Of a stretch of DNA of 64,000 nt, positions 25,710 to 34,100 are shown in pieces (position 1 is the stretch's first letter; every line of letters begins with the position of its first letter). Location of the stretch: the NCBI RefSeq assembly GCF_001205715.1, contig NZ_AQQZ01000009.1:62001-126000 (forward strand). Reading direction: 5' to 3'. A program made the translations under genes and the position numbers. The stretch comes from Pseudaestuariivita atlantica. GTDB taxonomy: Bacteria; Pseudomonadota; Alphaproteobacteria; Rhodobacterales; Rhodobacteraceae. The notes under the pieces are model-generated. The model was not told where the DNA came from and did not search any database. It saw only the letters and a list, made by a program, of their open reading frames with translations.

Positions 25710-28054
25710 AGATGTCGCTGCATATCGGCTGTGACGCCTGGTCGTCCGCGCGCATGCAGGCGGTGCTGGACCTCAAGCGCGGTGCGCTTGGCGGAAACGG
25801 CATCCTCTACCCGCGCGCACCGGGACGGCGCAATCATACGCGGCTGGCGATGGCGGTGTCGGACCGGGTCGATACGCTGCGCTTCAATCGCGGCTTCGCG
25901 CCCGCCGACAAGCAGGAGGCGCTGTATCACGAGGTCCGCGATGCGCTGACCCGCGAGTTGGCAGACACCAAGCCCGATCACGTGATCCTGTCGGCCCAGC
26001 AACTGGGCACGGGCCTGACCAACCGGGCAGAGCTTGAGCGTCTGCACTCGTTGCTCAGCCCCCATGCCGACACGGTCGAGATTGTGATCGCCGTCACGGA
26101 CCCGGCCACCGCGCTGGCGCGGCACTTCGCGAACATGGTGCAGGACGGGCGCGCCGCGCCGCTGTCGCGTGACCTCGACCTGCTGGAAGCCGACGACTGG
26201 TGGGAGGCTGCGCGTTCGACCCATGACAGGGCCGATCCGCCACGCGGGATCTTCCCCGAGGTGCAGGGTGCCCCGCACTGGCTGGATACCGGGGCGCTGG
26301 CAGCGTTCTGGGGCGAGGTGTTCGGCACCGTGCGCATCGCGTCCGTGGACGAGGCGCGGCTTGCCGGGACGGACGCGGTGGAGGAAATCGCGCGCATCTT
26401 CGACCTGCCGCTGAAGGCGGGCAAGGTCGAGGCGGTGGACGGCCCGGACGCGCCTTCGGCGGCATGGCTGGAACGCGGCGTCGCCTATAACGACCTGCTT
26501 CTCAAGCTGATCGCGCACAAGGGATACATCCTGCCCCGCCAGATGTGGCGGCGGCTGGTCGCCGACCTGCACGTACCGGGTGACGGGATCGCGCCGGGAT
26601 CGCTGTCGCGCGTGTCCGACCGGTTCGGCCCGGCGCTGGAACGGCTGGCGCAGGACCACCCCGCGCTTGACCCCGCGCATGTCAGTCCGCCCGAGGCCCT
26701 GCTGGAGTGGACGCCGCCCGACCCGATGTACGGCTTTCGCGCCTCGCAATACCTGCGCGCCGATGTCGGGCGGATCCGGCGCGCGCAGGAACAGGCGCGG
26801 GCCGAGCGGGGCGAGGATATCGCCGCGCTGTCGGCCCCTCCCAAGCGCCGCAAGGTGACGATCGACGGGTTGACCGCGCAGGCCCGCGCGCTTCTGCCGC
26901 CCGCCGCGCAGGCCAATTTCGCCCGCCTGCAGGGTTCGACCTTCCGCCCCCACAACAAGATGGGGCTGGTGAACGAAGAAGACCTCGCCGCCGCCTTTAC
27001 GCCCGCGCCCGAACGCGATCTTCCGAAAGGGTCGACCGGCAACGTGATCGTCGGCTGCATGAAGAACGAAGCGCCCTATATCGTCGAATGGGTCGCCTAT
27101 CACCGGGCCATCGGCGTCGACAATTTCCTCATCTATACAAATGGATGCGAGGATTCGACCTCGACCATTCTCGACCGGATGCAGGAAATGGGGCTGGTCG
27201 AACACCGCCAGAACGAGGACTGGAAAGGCAAAAGCCCCCAGCAATTCGCGCTCAACAAGGCGATGAAAGAGCCGGTGGTGCGGAAGGCCGACTGGCTGAT
27301 CCATATCGACGTGGACGAATACATGAACGTGCGCTGCGGCAACGGCACGCTCGATGATTTCTTCGACCGCGTGCCGGGCGCGACCAACGTCGCGATGACA
27401 TGGCGGCTGTTTGGCCATAACGGGATCACCCGGTTCGAAGATGACCTCGTCATCGACCAGTTCGACAGCTGCGCCCCGAAATACTGCCCCAAACCGCACA
27501 CCGTCTGGGGGTTCAAGACGATGTTCCGCAACATCGGCGCCTACCAGAAGATGTCCTGCCACCGCCCCAACCAGTTGAAGGACGCCAAGGCCGACAAGGT
27601 GCGCTGGGTGAACGGATCGGGGCTCGACATGACGGCGGAGGCGATCAAGAACGGCTGGCGCTCGTCGAAGAAATCCATCGGCTACGACCTTCTGCAACTG
27701 AACCATTACGCGCTGCGGTCAGCGGAAAGTTTCCTGATCAAGCGGCAGCGCGGGCGGGCGCTGCACGTCAATCGCTCGATCGGGCTGAATTACTGGATCC
27801 GGATGGACTGGTCGGATTACCGCGACATCACGATCAAGCGGAACATCCCCCGCGTCCGGGCCGAGATGGACCGCCTTCTGGCCGATCCCGAACTGCGCCG
27901 CCTGCATGACGAAGGCGTCGCATGGCACCGCGCCAAGGCGGACGAATTGCACGCGGTGCCGGAATTCGCCGAACTGTACGAACAGGCGCTTGCCTGCAAA
28001 CTCACGACAACCGAACGGGTGGCCTATGCGCTTGCCCTCGACCTGGAGAGTTGA
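25706..28054 (+). CDS. Two-domain protein: degenerate sulfotransferase-like domain fused to a glycosyltransferase
   Basis: A 782-residue fusion. Residues 1 to about 260 resemble bacterial sulfotransferase-like proteins (LHIG at the first strand, GGNGILYPRAP, NHTRLAMAV, ILSAQQL), but the usual PKTGT phosphate loop is replaced by CDAWSSAR. Residues 260-440 are a helical linker ending in a proline-rich turn. From about 446 the protein is a GT-A glycosyltransferase: VGCMKNEAPYIVEWVAYH, YTNGCEDSTS, D-x-D at Asp535-Asp537 (HIDVDEYMNV), and LNHYALRSAESFLIKRQRG. No membrane segments. It overlaps the preceding stop (ATGA). Confidence 0.82.
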   Translation: MKMSLHIGCDAWSSARMQAVLDLKRGALGGNGILYPRAPGRRNHTRLAMAVSDRVDTLRFNRGFAPADKQEALYHEVRDALTRELADTKPDHVILSAQQLGTGLTNRAELERLHSLLSPHADTVEIVIAVTDPATALARHFANMVQDGRAAPLSRDLDLLEADDWWEAARSTHDRADPPRGIFPEVQGAPHWLDTGALAAFWGEVFGTVRIASVDEARLAGTDAVEEIARIFDLPLKAGKVEAVDGPDAPSAAWLERGVAYNDLLLKLIAHKGYILPRQMWRRLVADLHVPGDGIAPGSLSRVSDRFGPALERLAQDHPALDPAHVSPPEALLEWTPPDPMYGFRASQYLRADVGRIRRAQEQARAERGEDIAALSAPPKRRKVTIDGLTAQARALLPPAAQANFARLQGSTFRPHNKMGLVNEEDLAAAFTPAPERDLPKGSTGNVIVGCMKNEAPYIVEWVAYHRAIGVDNFLIYTNGCEDSTSTILDRMQEMGLVEHRQNEDWKGKSPQQFALNKAMKEPVVRKADWLIHIDVDEYMNVRCGNGTLDDFFDRVPGATNVAMTWRLFGHNGITRFEDDLVIDQFDSCAPKYCPKPHTVWGFKTMFRNIGAYQKMSCHRPNQLKDAKADKVRWVNGSGLDMTAEAIKNGWRSSKKSIGYDLLQLNHYALRSAESFLIKRQRGRALHVNRSIGLNYWIRMDWSDYRDITIKRNIPRVRAEMDRLLADPELRRLHDEGVAWHRAKADELHAVPEFAELYEQALACKLTTTERVAYALALDLES

Positions 28055-28057
28055 GCC

Positions 28058-28759
28058 ATGGATGACGGACAGACCTTTGCCCCGCGCAACCCGTTTCTGA
28101 ACTCGCGCGGCCTGAAAATCCCGAAACACCCGCAATTCACCACCGGACAGGTGCGCGGCGCGCTGCGGGAAAACCGGTACGAGTTGCGCGAATCCGATGC
28201 CGCCCAGCGCATCATCCGCAAGGAGGACGTGGTGCTCGAACTTGGTGGCGGGATCGGCTACATGTCGGCGCTCATGGCCAAGATCTGCGGCGCGAAACAC
28301 GTCCACACCTTCGAAGCGAACCCGGCCCTCATCCCCTACATGCACGAGGTGCACGCGGCCAACGGGATCGACAACATCACCATCCACCACGCGCTTCTGG
28401 CACAGCGGAAATCCAAGCCCGTGACCTTCTATGTCCGGCGCAACTTCCTCGCCTCGTCGATGGACCGCGACAATGCCGAGGACATCGTGAGCGAGCACGA
28501 GGTGGAGGTGCGCGGTCTCAACACCACGCTGAAGGACCTGCAACCGACCGTCCTGATGTGCGACATCGAAGGGGCCGAGGCCGAGTTGCTGCCGCATGGC
28601 GATTTCTCGGGCCTGCGCGCCGCGATCATCGAAACCCATCCGCAATGGATCGGCCAGCACGGCGTTCAGGCGGTGTTCGACGCGATGCACCGCGCGGGCC
28701 TCACCTATTTCCCAAAGGCTTCCACCGGCAAGGTCGTGACCTTCCTGAAGGGCTGGTGA
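28058..28759 (+). CDS. FkbM-family SAM-dependent methyltransferase
   Basis: A 233-residue methyltransferase. The SAM loop is VVLELGGGIGYMSALMAK and the acidic ribose contact is VHTFEANPALIPYM; VLMCDIEGAEAELLPHGDF is the FkbM signature. Such enzymes often O-methylate sugars. Only three bases separate it from the fused glycosyltransferase gene. Confidence 0.9.
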   Translation: MDDGQTFAPRNPFLNSRGLKIPKHPQFTTGQVRGALRENRYELRESDAAQRIIRKEDVVLELGGGIGYMSALMAKICGAKHVHTFEANPALIPYMHEVHAANGIDNITIHHALLAQRKSKPVTFYVRRNFLASSMDRDNAEDIVSEHEVEVRGLNTTLKDLQPTVLMCDIEGAEAELLPHGDFSGLRAAIIETHPQWIGQHGVQAVFDAMHRAGLTYFPKASTGKVVTFLKGW

Positions 28760-28764
28760 GCGCG

Positions 28765-29796
28765 ATGCGTTGCCTCGCCGTTCTGTGCGTTCGGAACGAG
28801 GCGGCGTTTTTGCTGGACTGGCTGGCGCATCACCGCGCCTGCGGGTTCACGGATGTGCTCGTTTTCTCGAACGATTGCGAGGACGGGACCGACCAGATGC
28901 TCGACCGCCTGTCGGAGATGGGCTGGCTGACCCATATCCGCAACGACGGGCCTTACGACAAACGCGGCATCCAGTTCACCGCGCTGAAACGGGCGGAAAC
29001 GCTCGACATCGTGCAGGCGGCGGACTGGATCCTCGCGCTCGACATCGACGAATTCGTCAACATCCACGTCGGCGACCGGACGGTGCCCGCGCTGCTCTCC
29101 GCCCTGCCCGACGCCACCGCCATCACGCTGACATGGCGGCTCTTCGGCAATGCGGGGGTGGAGCGGTACGCGGACAGCCCGGTGCCGCAGGTCTTCACCC
29201 GCGCCGCGCCCGAGATCATGATGTGGCCGTGGCGGTCGGCGATGTTCAAGACGCTCTACCGCAACGACGGCACCTACCGGAAACTGGGCGTGCACCGCCC
29301 GCGCAACCCCGACAAGTCGCGGCTGGACGCGGCGCGCTGGTTCGACAGCGAGGGGCGCGAACTGGACGAACAGTTCAAGACGCGGCGGCTCTTTTCCAAC
29401 TATGGCCAGCCGCTCTATCGGCTGGCGCAGCTCAACCATTACCCGCTTGGCGCGATGGAAAGTTTCGTGCTGAAGGCCGACCGGGGCCGCGCGGTGCATT
29501 CCGATCATACTCTGGGCCTCGATTACTGGGTCGAACGCAATTTCAATACCGATGAAGACCGCTCGGCGCTGTCGCTGGCAGGCGTCGACGACATCCGCGC
29601 CGAACTGGGCGCCGACCCCGAATTGCGCGCCCTGCACGCGGGCGCCGTCGCATGGCGCAAGGCCCGGTTCGAGGAATTACTGGCCGAAGAACCCTTCCGC
29701 GCGCTCTATGGACGGCTGTTGATGACCCCGCCATCCACGCCACTGCCCCGGAAAGCCGCGCAATTTTTGCAGGATCACGCCCGCGCGGCGCAGTAG
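28765..29796 (+). CDS. GT-A glycosyltransferase (Glyco_tranf_2_4 type), third paralogue
   Basis: A 343-residue protein sharing the same motif order as the two upstream paralogues: LAVLCVRNEAAFLLDWLAHH, VFSNDCEDGTDQML, D-x-D at Asp93-Asp95 (LDIDEFVNIH), TLTWRLFGNAGV and LNHYPLGAMESFVLKADRG. It resembles the C-terminal domain of the 25706 fusion more than the 24013 protein at the TWRLFG block. A GTG at 28756 overlapping the FkbM stop is an alternative start three codons earlier. Confidence 0.88.
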   Translation: MRCLAVLCVRNEAAFLLDWLAHHRACGFTDVLVFSNDCEDGTDQMLDRLSEMGWLTHIRNDGPYDKRGIQFTALKRAETLDIVQAADWILALDIDEFVNIHVGDRTVPALLSALPDATAITLTWRLFGNAGVERYADSPVPQVFTRAAPEIMMWPWRSAMFKTLYRNDGTYRKLGVHRPRNPDKSRLDAARWFDSEGRELDEQFKTRRLFSNYGQPLYRLAQLNHYPLGAMESFVLKADRGRAVHSDHTLGLDYWVERNFNTDEDRSALSLAGVDDIRAELGADPELRALHAGAVAWRKARFEELLAEEPFRALYGRLLMTPPSTPLPRKAAQFLQDHARAAQ

Positions 29797-29907
29797 AGCC
29801 GGCGACATTAACCTCAAATTCGCAGCAAATGTTTCTCATTTCTGCCCCAATGCGCCCCTAGCGTCGCGCCAAACATCCACGATCACGCGGGATGGAGAGC
29901 GAGCAAG

Positions 29908-30834
29908 ATGCAAGACGCGCCCAACGCATTCGACCTTCCGATGCTTGGCCTGAAAAAGGCCGAGTGGCTGGCGAAGCTTGCCGAAGTGGCCGGCGCGCAC
30001 GGCTTTTACCAGGAGCTCGGATCGCGGCACGCCTCCTCCTATATCGACGGCCAGGACACGCTGCTGGTCACGTTCGAGACGATCCAGGGCATCCAGGCCC
30101 TGTCCGATACCGGCCAGCCCATCGGCTTCGACCTTGTCCGCGCACTGGGCTGGTCGCACCTGTGCGTGTTGTCGGACGGCGATACGTGGTTCCGCAACGG
30201 CAAGGTGTTCGACTATTTCGACAACCTCACCGATGACGGGTTCTTCGACGAATTCGACCGGGTGATCTTTTACGGTGCCGGGCCGTGCGGCTATGCCGCG
30301 GCGGCCTTTTCGGTGGCCGCGCCGGGCGCGACGGTGGTGGCGATCCAGCCGCAGGCCACGCTCGACCCCACGGATGCCGGTTGGGACGACCGTTTCGTGC
30401 ACATGCGCCGCACGTCGTTCACCGACCGCTACGGATACGCGCCCGATATGATCGAGGGGGCCGAGGCCGCCTTCATCCTGTTCGACCCGCGCGAAACGCT
30501 CGACGCGATGCACGCATCGCTCTTCCGGCGGCCCAACGTGACCGCATTGCGCATGCCGTTCATGGGCGCGGCGCTGCAATCCGACCTGCTGGAGATGCAG
30601 TTGCTCTACCGGGTGCTGGCCAAGGCAGGCGCCCGCAAACTGACCCCGCACAGCTTTGCCCGGATCACCCGCGCACGGCGCGATCATCCTGCCTATTTGC
30701 GGAACCTTCTGGCGCATCTCGATGCGCAGGGGCGCACGCGGCTTGTCCGCGCGTTGTGCGAAAACGTGGTCGAACGGTTGCCCGCGCCCAAGTTCAAGCG
30801 CCGCCTCGACGCGCTGAACGCGGCCAGCCGCTAG
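29908..30834 (+). CDS. Alpha/beta-hydrolase-like protein lacking the nucleophile, end of the glycan cluster
   Basis: A 308-residue soluble protein. Around residues 119-131, VIFYGAGPCGYAAAAFS, followed by PGATVVAIQPQATLDP, mirrors the nucleophile elbow of alpha/beta hydrolases (FYGxSxGGYAA), but the serine position is Gly125, so classical esterase chemistry is not expected. The C-terminal 100 residues are basic and helical. It is separated from the last glycosyltransferase by 111 bases and may be a non-catalytic or modified enzyme acting on the same product. Homologues may carry misleading reductase names; I see no PAPS reductase cysteines. Confidence 0.75.
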   Translation: MQDAPNAFDLPMLGLKKAEWLAKLAEVAGAHGFYQELGSRHASSYIDGQDTLLVTFETIQGIQALSDTGQPIGFDLVRALGWSHLCVLSDGDTWFRNGKVFDYFDNLTDDGFFDEFDRVIFYGAGPCGYAAAAFSVAAPGATVVAIQPQATLDPTDAGWDDRFVHMRRTSFTDRYGYAPDMIEGAEAAFILFDPRETLDAMHASLFRRPNVTALRMPFMGAALQSDLLEMQLLYRVLAKAGARKLTPHSFARITRARRDHPAYLRNLLAHLDAQGRTRLVRALCENVVERLPAPKFKRRLDALNAASR

Positions 30835-30840
30835 ACGCGC

Positions 30841-31110
30841 CTACCCCATCCGCTCCATGATCCATGCCTTGATCGGGCGATGAAACGCGCCGGCCAGCCC
30901 GCCCGCGAGGATCACCACCGCGTTCCCGCCCAGCCCGCTCAGCGACACCAAGATCGCCACCGCCAACAAGGCGCAGGCAAAGCTCGCCACATCCAGCAAC
31001 GGCGCCGCTTCGGATTCGTCCATCACCCGCGCCAGCAGGTCCGCGACATGCGGGCGCAATGTCCCGTGGAAAGCGCCCGCAAGCGCCGCCAGTATCAGGG
31101 TCAACAGCAT
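30841..31110 (-). CDS. Small membrane protein of unknown function
   Basis: An 89-residue protein with three hydrophobic segments: [34 protein letters not shown] and [19 protein letters not shown] just upstream (31113-31118 region) supports the ATG at 31110. It is convergent with the glycan cluster and divergent from pyrC. Not recognised. Confidence 0.65.
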   Translation of the reverse strand: MLLTLILAALAGAFHGTLRPHVADLLARVMDESEAAPLLDVASFACALLAVAILVSLSGLGGNAVVILAGGLAGAFHRPIKAWIMERMG

Positions 31111-31195
31111 CGAAAGCCTCCATCGGTCCCGCCACCACCTTGCCCCGTCCCGGCCCCCCTGTTCAACCGCGCACCTGCATGCTAGCGACCGGGCC

Positions 31196-32236
31196 ATGAC
31201 CCAGACGCTCACGATCCGCCGCCCCGATGACTGGCACCTCCACCTCCGCGACGGCGCGGTCCTGCAGGCCGTCCTGCCCGAAAGCGCCCGCCATTTCGCC
31301 CGCGCGATCGTCATGCCCAACCTCGTCCCGCCGGTGGTGACGGGGGCCGAGGCCGCCGCCTACCGCGACCGCATCCTCGCCGCCCTGCCCGACGGCGCGG
31401 CGTTCGCGCCGCTGATGACGCTCTACCTGACCGAGGACACCGATCCCGCCGACGTCGCCGCCGCCCATGCCTCGGGCCTCGTGCACGCGGTCAAGCTCTA
31501 CCCGGCGGGGGCCACCACCAACTCCGCCTCGGGCGTGCGCGATTTCGACCGGGTCCGCCCGGTGCTGGAACGCATGGCCGAGATCGGCCTGCCGCTCTGC
31601 GTGCACGGCGAGGTCACGGATGCCGATATCGACATCTTCGACCGCGAGGCGGTGTTCATCGACCGCGTGCTCGACCCGATCCGCCGCGCCACGCCGGGCC
31701 TGAAGGTGGTGATGGAGCACATAACCACGGCCAACGCCGTGGGTTACGTGAAGGCCTCGGATGGCGGGCTGGGGGCGACGATCACGACGCACCACCTTGT
31801 CATCAACCGCAACCACCTGCTGGTGGGCGGCATCCGGCCGCATTACTACTGCCTGCCCGTCGCCAAGCGCGAGGAGCATCGTCAGGCGCTGCGCGCCTTC
31901 GCCACCTCGGGAGATGCACGCGTGTTCCTCGGCACCGACAGCGCCCCGCACGTGGACGCGGCCAAGGAAAGCGGATGCGGATGCGCCGGCTGCTTCACCG
32001 CCACCAACACTATGTCCATCCTCGCGCATGTGTTCGAGGAAGAAGGCGCGCTCGACCGGCTCGAAGCTTTCGCCTCGCTCAACGGCCCGGCCTTCTACGG
32101 CCTGCCCGCCAACGACGCGACCGTCACGCTCACCCGCGGCGATGACGCCGTCACCTACCCCGACCGGATTGAAACAGGCGACGGCCCCGTCACCGTCTTC
32201 GACCCCGGTTTCCCGCTTCACTGGTCGGTGTCCTGA
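31196..32236 (+). CDS. pyrC: Dihydroorotase (class II)
   Basis: A 346-residue zinc amidohydrolase that interconverts carbamoyl-aspartate and dihydroorotate in pyrimidine synthesis. The metal-binding H-x-H is in [13 protein letters not shown]; the carboxylated lysine is in [12 protein letters not shown]; later ligands are in [15 protein letters not shown] and FLGTDSAPH. Length and motifs match the E. coli-type enzyme. It is followed 46 bases later by pyrE. Confidence 0.97.
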   Translation: MTQTLTIRRPDDWHLHLRDGAVLQAVLPESARHFARAIVMPNLVPPVVTGAEAAAYRDRILAALPDGAAFAPLMTLYLTEDTDPADVAAAHASGLVHAVKLYPAGATTNSASGVRDFDRVRPVLERMAEIGLPLCVHGEVTDADIDIFDREAVFIDRVLDPIRRATPGLKVVMEHITTANAVGYVKASDGGLGATITTHHLVINRNHLLVGGIRPHYYCLPVAKREEHRQALRAFATSGDARVFLGTDSAPHVDAAKESGCGCAGCFTATNTMSILAHVFEEEGALDRLEAFASLNGPAFYGLPANDATVTLTRGDDAVTYPDRIETGDGPVTVFDPGFPLHWSVS

Positions 32237-32282
32237 CACACCGGCTGCCCGCACCCGCAACTCCACGCCACCGGCAGGCCCC

Positions 32283-32957
32283 ATGATCCCAAGCACCTAT
32301 CCCGACCCGAAAACCATCGCGCAACTGACCGCCGGCATGCTCCTTGATATCGAGGCGGTGCTGTTCAACGCGGATGAGCCCTTCACGCTCGCCTCCGGCC
32401 TGCCCTCGCCCACCTATATCGACTGCCGCAAGCTGATCTCCTTCCCGCGCATCCGCTCGACGCTGATGGATTTCCTGACGGTGACGGTGATGCGCGGCGC
32501 GGGCCTCGAAGCCTTCGACAACGTCGCGGGCGGCGAGACGGCGGGCATCCCCTTTGCCGCGCTCGTGGCCGAGCGCATGGCGCTGCCCATGACCTACGTG
32601 CGCAAGAAACCCAAGGGCTATGGCCGCAACGCCCGGATCGAAGGCGCGATGAGCGAAGGGCAGCGGGTGCTGCTGGTGGAGGATCTCACCACCGATGGCG
32701 GATCGAAACTCAGCTTCGTGGACGCGATCCGCGAAACGGGGGCCACCTGCGCCCATACGGCGGTGATCTTTTCCTACGGCATCTTCCCGGAAACCGAGAG
32801 AACGCTGGGCGATCACGGCATCACCCTGCATCACCTCTGCACGTGGTGGGACGTTCTGGCCGAAGCCAAGCGGCGCGGCAGCTTCGACGCGGCGACGCTC
32901 GACGGGGTCGAAGATTTCCTGAACGATCCCCGCGCATGGCAGGCCGCCCGCGCCTGA
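32283..32957 (+). CDS. pyrE: Orotate phosphoribosyltransferase
   Basis: A 224-residue enzyme converting orotate and PRPP to OMP. The PRPP motif is [14 protein letters not shown] and the flexible loop is [17 protein letters not shown]. The start [14 protein letters not shown] is the natural one after the pyrC stop. Together with pyrC this is a two-step pyrimidine operon; the first of two REP hairpins starts eight bases after the stop. Confidence 0.96.
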   Translation: MIPSTYPDPKTIAQLTAGMLLDIEAVLFNADEPFTLASGLPSPTYIDCRKLISFPRIRSTLMDFLTVTVMRGAGLEAFDNVAGGETAGIPFAALVAERMALPMTYVRKKPKGYGRNARIEGAMSEGQRVLLVEDLTTDGGSKLSFVDAIRETGATCAHTAVIFSYGIFPETERTLGDHGITLHHLCTWWDVLAEAKRRGSFDAATLDGVEDFLNDPRAWQAARA

Positions 32958-32964
32958 CCGACCG

Positions 32965-33033
32965 GTAGGTCGGGTGATCCTCACCCGACGTTTCGCGGCC
33001 CGGTCATGTAGGTTGGGTGATCCTCACCCAACC
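32965..33033. repeat. REP hairpin pair 1 (GTAG type, direct orientation)
   Basis: Two GTAG-headed palindromes: GTAG at 32965 with GTCGGGTGA/TCACCCGAC arms (three-base loop), and GTAG at 33008 with GGTTGGGTGA/TCACCCAACC arms. Both stems are perfect. This is the pattern of REP sequences mobilised by RAYT (TnpA_REP) proteins, here both in plus orientation. It overlaps the end of the vWA gene. Confidence 0.85.
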
Positions 33034-33766
33034 CCCGCCCGATCAGCGCGCATCCGAGCGTCGCATCCATCGCGGCGACCAGTTCCTCCACCGTTTCGGT
33101 CGCGGTGTAGGTCCCGCCCGTGCGGTCGGCGAGGCAGCGCGCCGGGGTCTCGGCCTGCACGTGGTCGCCGCCCTCGCCCGATTCCCAGTCGAAGTAATCC
33201 GCCCGCACCCGGAACCCCACCACGTGCACGACAAGGTCCGCGCTGTCGGCCCGCAGGGTTTCGGCCAGCGCGCAGGGCGTGCCGCCACAGGTCTCCCGCC
33301 CGTCCGTCACCAGCACCACGATCCCCGGCGCGCGGGTGTGATCCAGCGCCTCCGCCGCCTCGGACACCGCCGCCGTCAGCGGTGTCGAGCCGCCGGGCAC
33401 CAGCGCGTCGATCTCGCCGATCATGCGCGAGGCGGTATCCGTCTCTGGCCCGAACCGCACGTCGACCGACCGGCAGCCCACCGATTCCATCGGGCTGGCG
33501 CCGGGCCCGTCGCCGGGCGTTCCGTTCGGCCCGTAGACAACCAGCCCCACCCGCCGCAGCACGGTGATCAGCGGCAGCGCCCTTCGCATGGCAGCGCGCG
33601 CATCCACGATGCGCGCCTCTCCCCGCGCCGCATCCCCCCGCTCCGCCATCGAGGCCGACCCGTCAAAGACAAGCATCGCGTCCGTCGCGCACGGCGTGAA
33701 CGACGCACCCGCGGCCGTCGCCCCGCAGGCCAGCAAACCCGCCAGCATAACCGCTTTTCCGCCCAC
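32981..33766 (-). CDS. Secreted von Willebrand factor A domain protein with REP-derived C-terminus
   Basis: A 261-residue protein with a signal peptide (MGGKAVMLAGLLACGATAAG), then a vWA domain with MIDAS residues DGSASM and VTDGRE. Six or more cysteines (TPCATD, VGCRS, ETCGGTPC) suggest disulfides in the periplasm. The last 18 residues (GEDHPTYMTGPRNVG) are encoded by the REP pair, and the stop codon lies inside the first hairpin. Function unknown; vWA domains usually bind proteins. Confidence 0.82.
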   Translation of the reverse strand: MGGKAVMLAGLLACGATAAGASFTPCATDAMLVFDGSASMAERGDAARGEARIVDARAAMRRALPLITVLRRVGLVVYGPNGTPGDGPGASPMESVGCRSVDVRFGPETDTASRMIGEIDALVPGGSTPLTAAVSEAAEALDHTRAPGIVVLVTDGRETCGGTPCALAETLRADSADLVVHVVGFRVRADYFDWESGEGGDHVQAETPARCLADRTGGTYTATETVEELVAAMDATLGCALIGRGLGEDHPTYMTGPRNVG

Positions 33767-34100
33767 CGTTTCCTCCCGCTAAGTCCCTCAAACGACAATA
33801 GCTCAAACCCCGGTTTGCGCCACGTGACACGAATTTCATGTGGAAAAGGCATGTGGGCAGACCGGGATAAATCGCGATTCGCACCACCCGGCCATCCACG
33901 ATGTTGCGATACCCGCACGATCTGCTACTTTATCTGGATGGTCGCGCAGTGATCCACAGGTTTCTCCCGGCGGACATCCACATATCTATCCGCCTAGGCA
34001 CATCACCCGCGATCTGCCAGAACATGGCCACCGGTCGCGGGGGACGCGCGATCCGGACCCAGACACAAGACGACCAGGTCCGAGCAGAGGGATCGCTTCG
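33767..34100. other. Leader region of dnaB (334 bases), no gene seen
   Basis: Between the divergent vWA and dnaB genes. It holds a small palindrome, CAAACCCCGGTTTG (33804-33817), and several AT-richer patches (for example CTACTTTATCTGG near 33925), likely promoter DNA. Short open frames here have no ribosome-binding site or recognisable product. Confidence 0.5.

Noticed and set aside
25583-27706. A 707-codon minus-strand frame opposite the sulfotransferase-glycosyltransferase fusion
   Set aside because: Antisense shadow; the plus strand has conserved D-x-D and other family motifs in the same place.
29908-30834. PAPS reductase
   Set aside because: No reductase cysteines or P-loop-like PAPS motif; a true cysH is at 14532.
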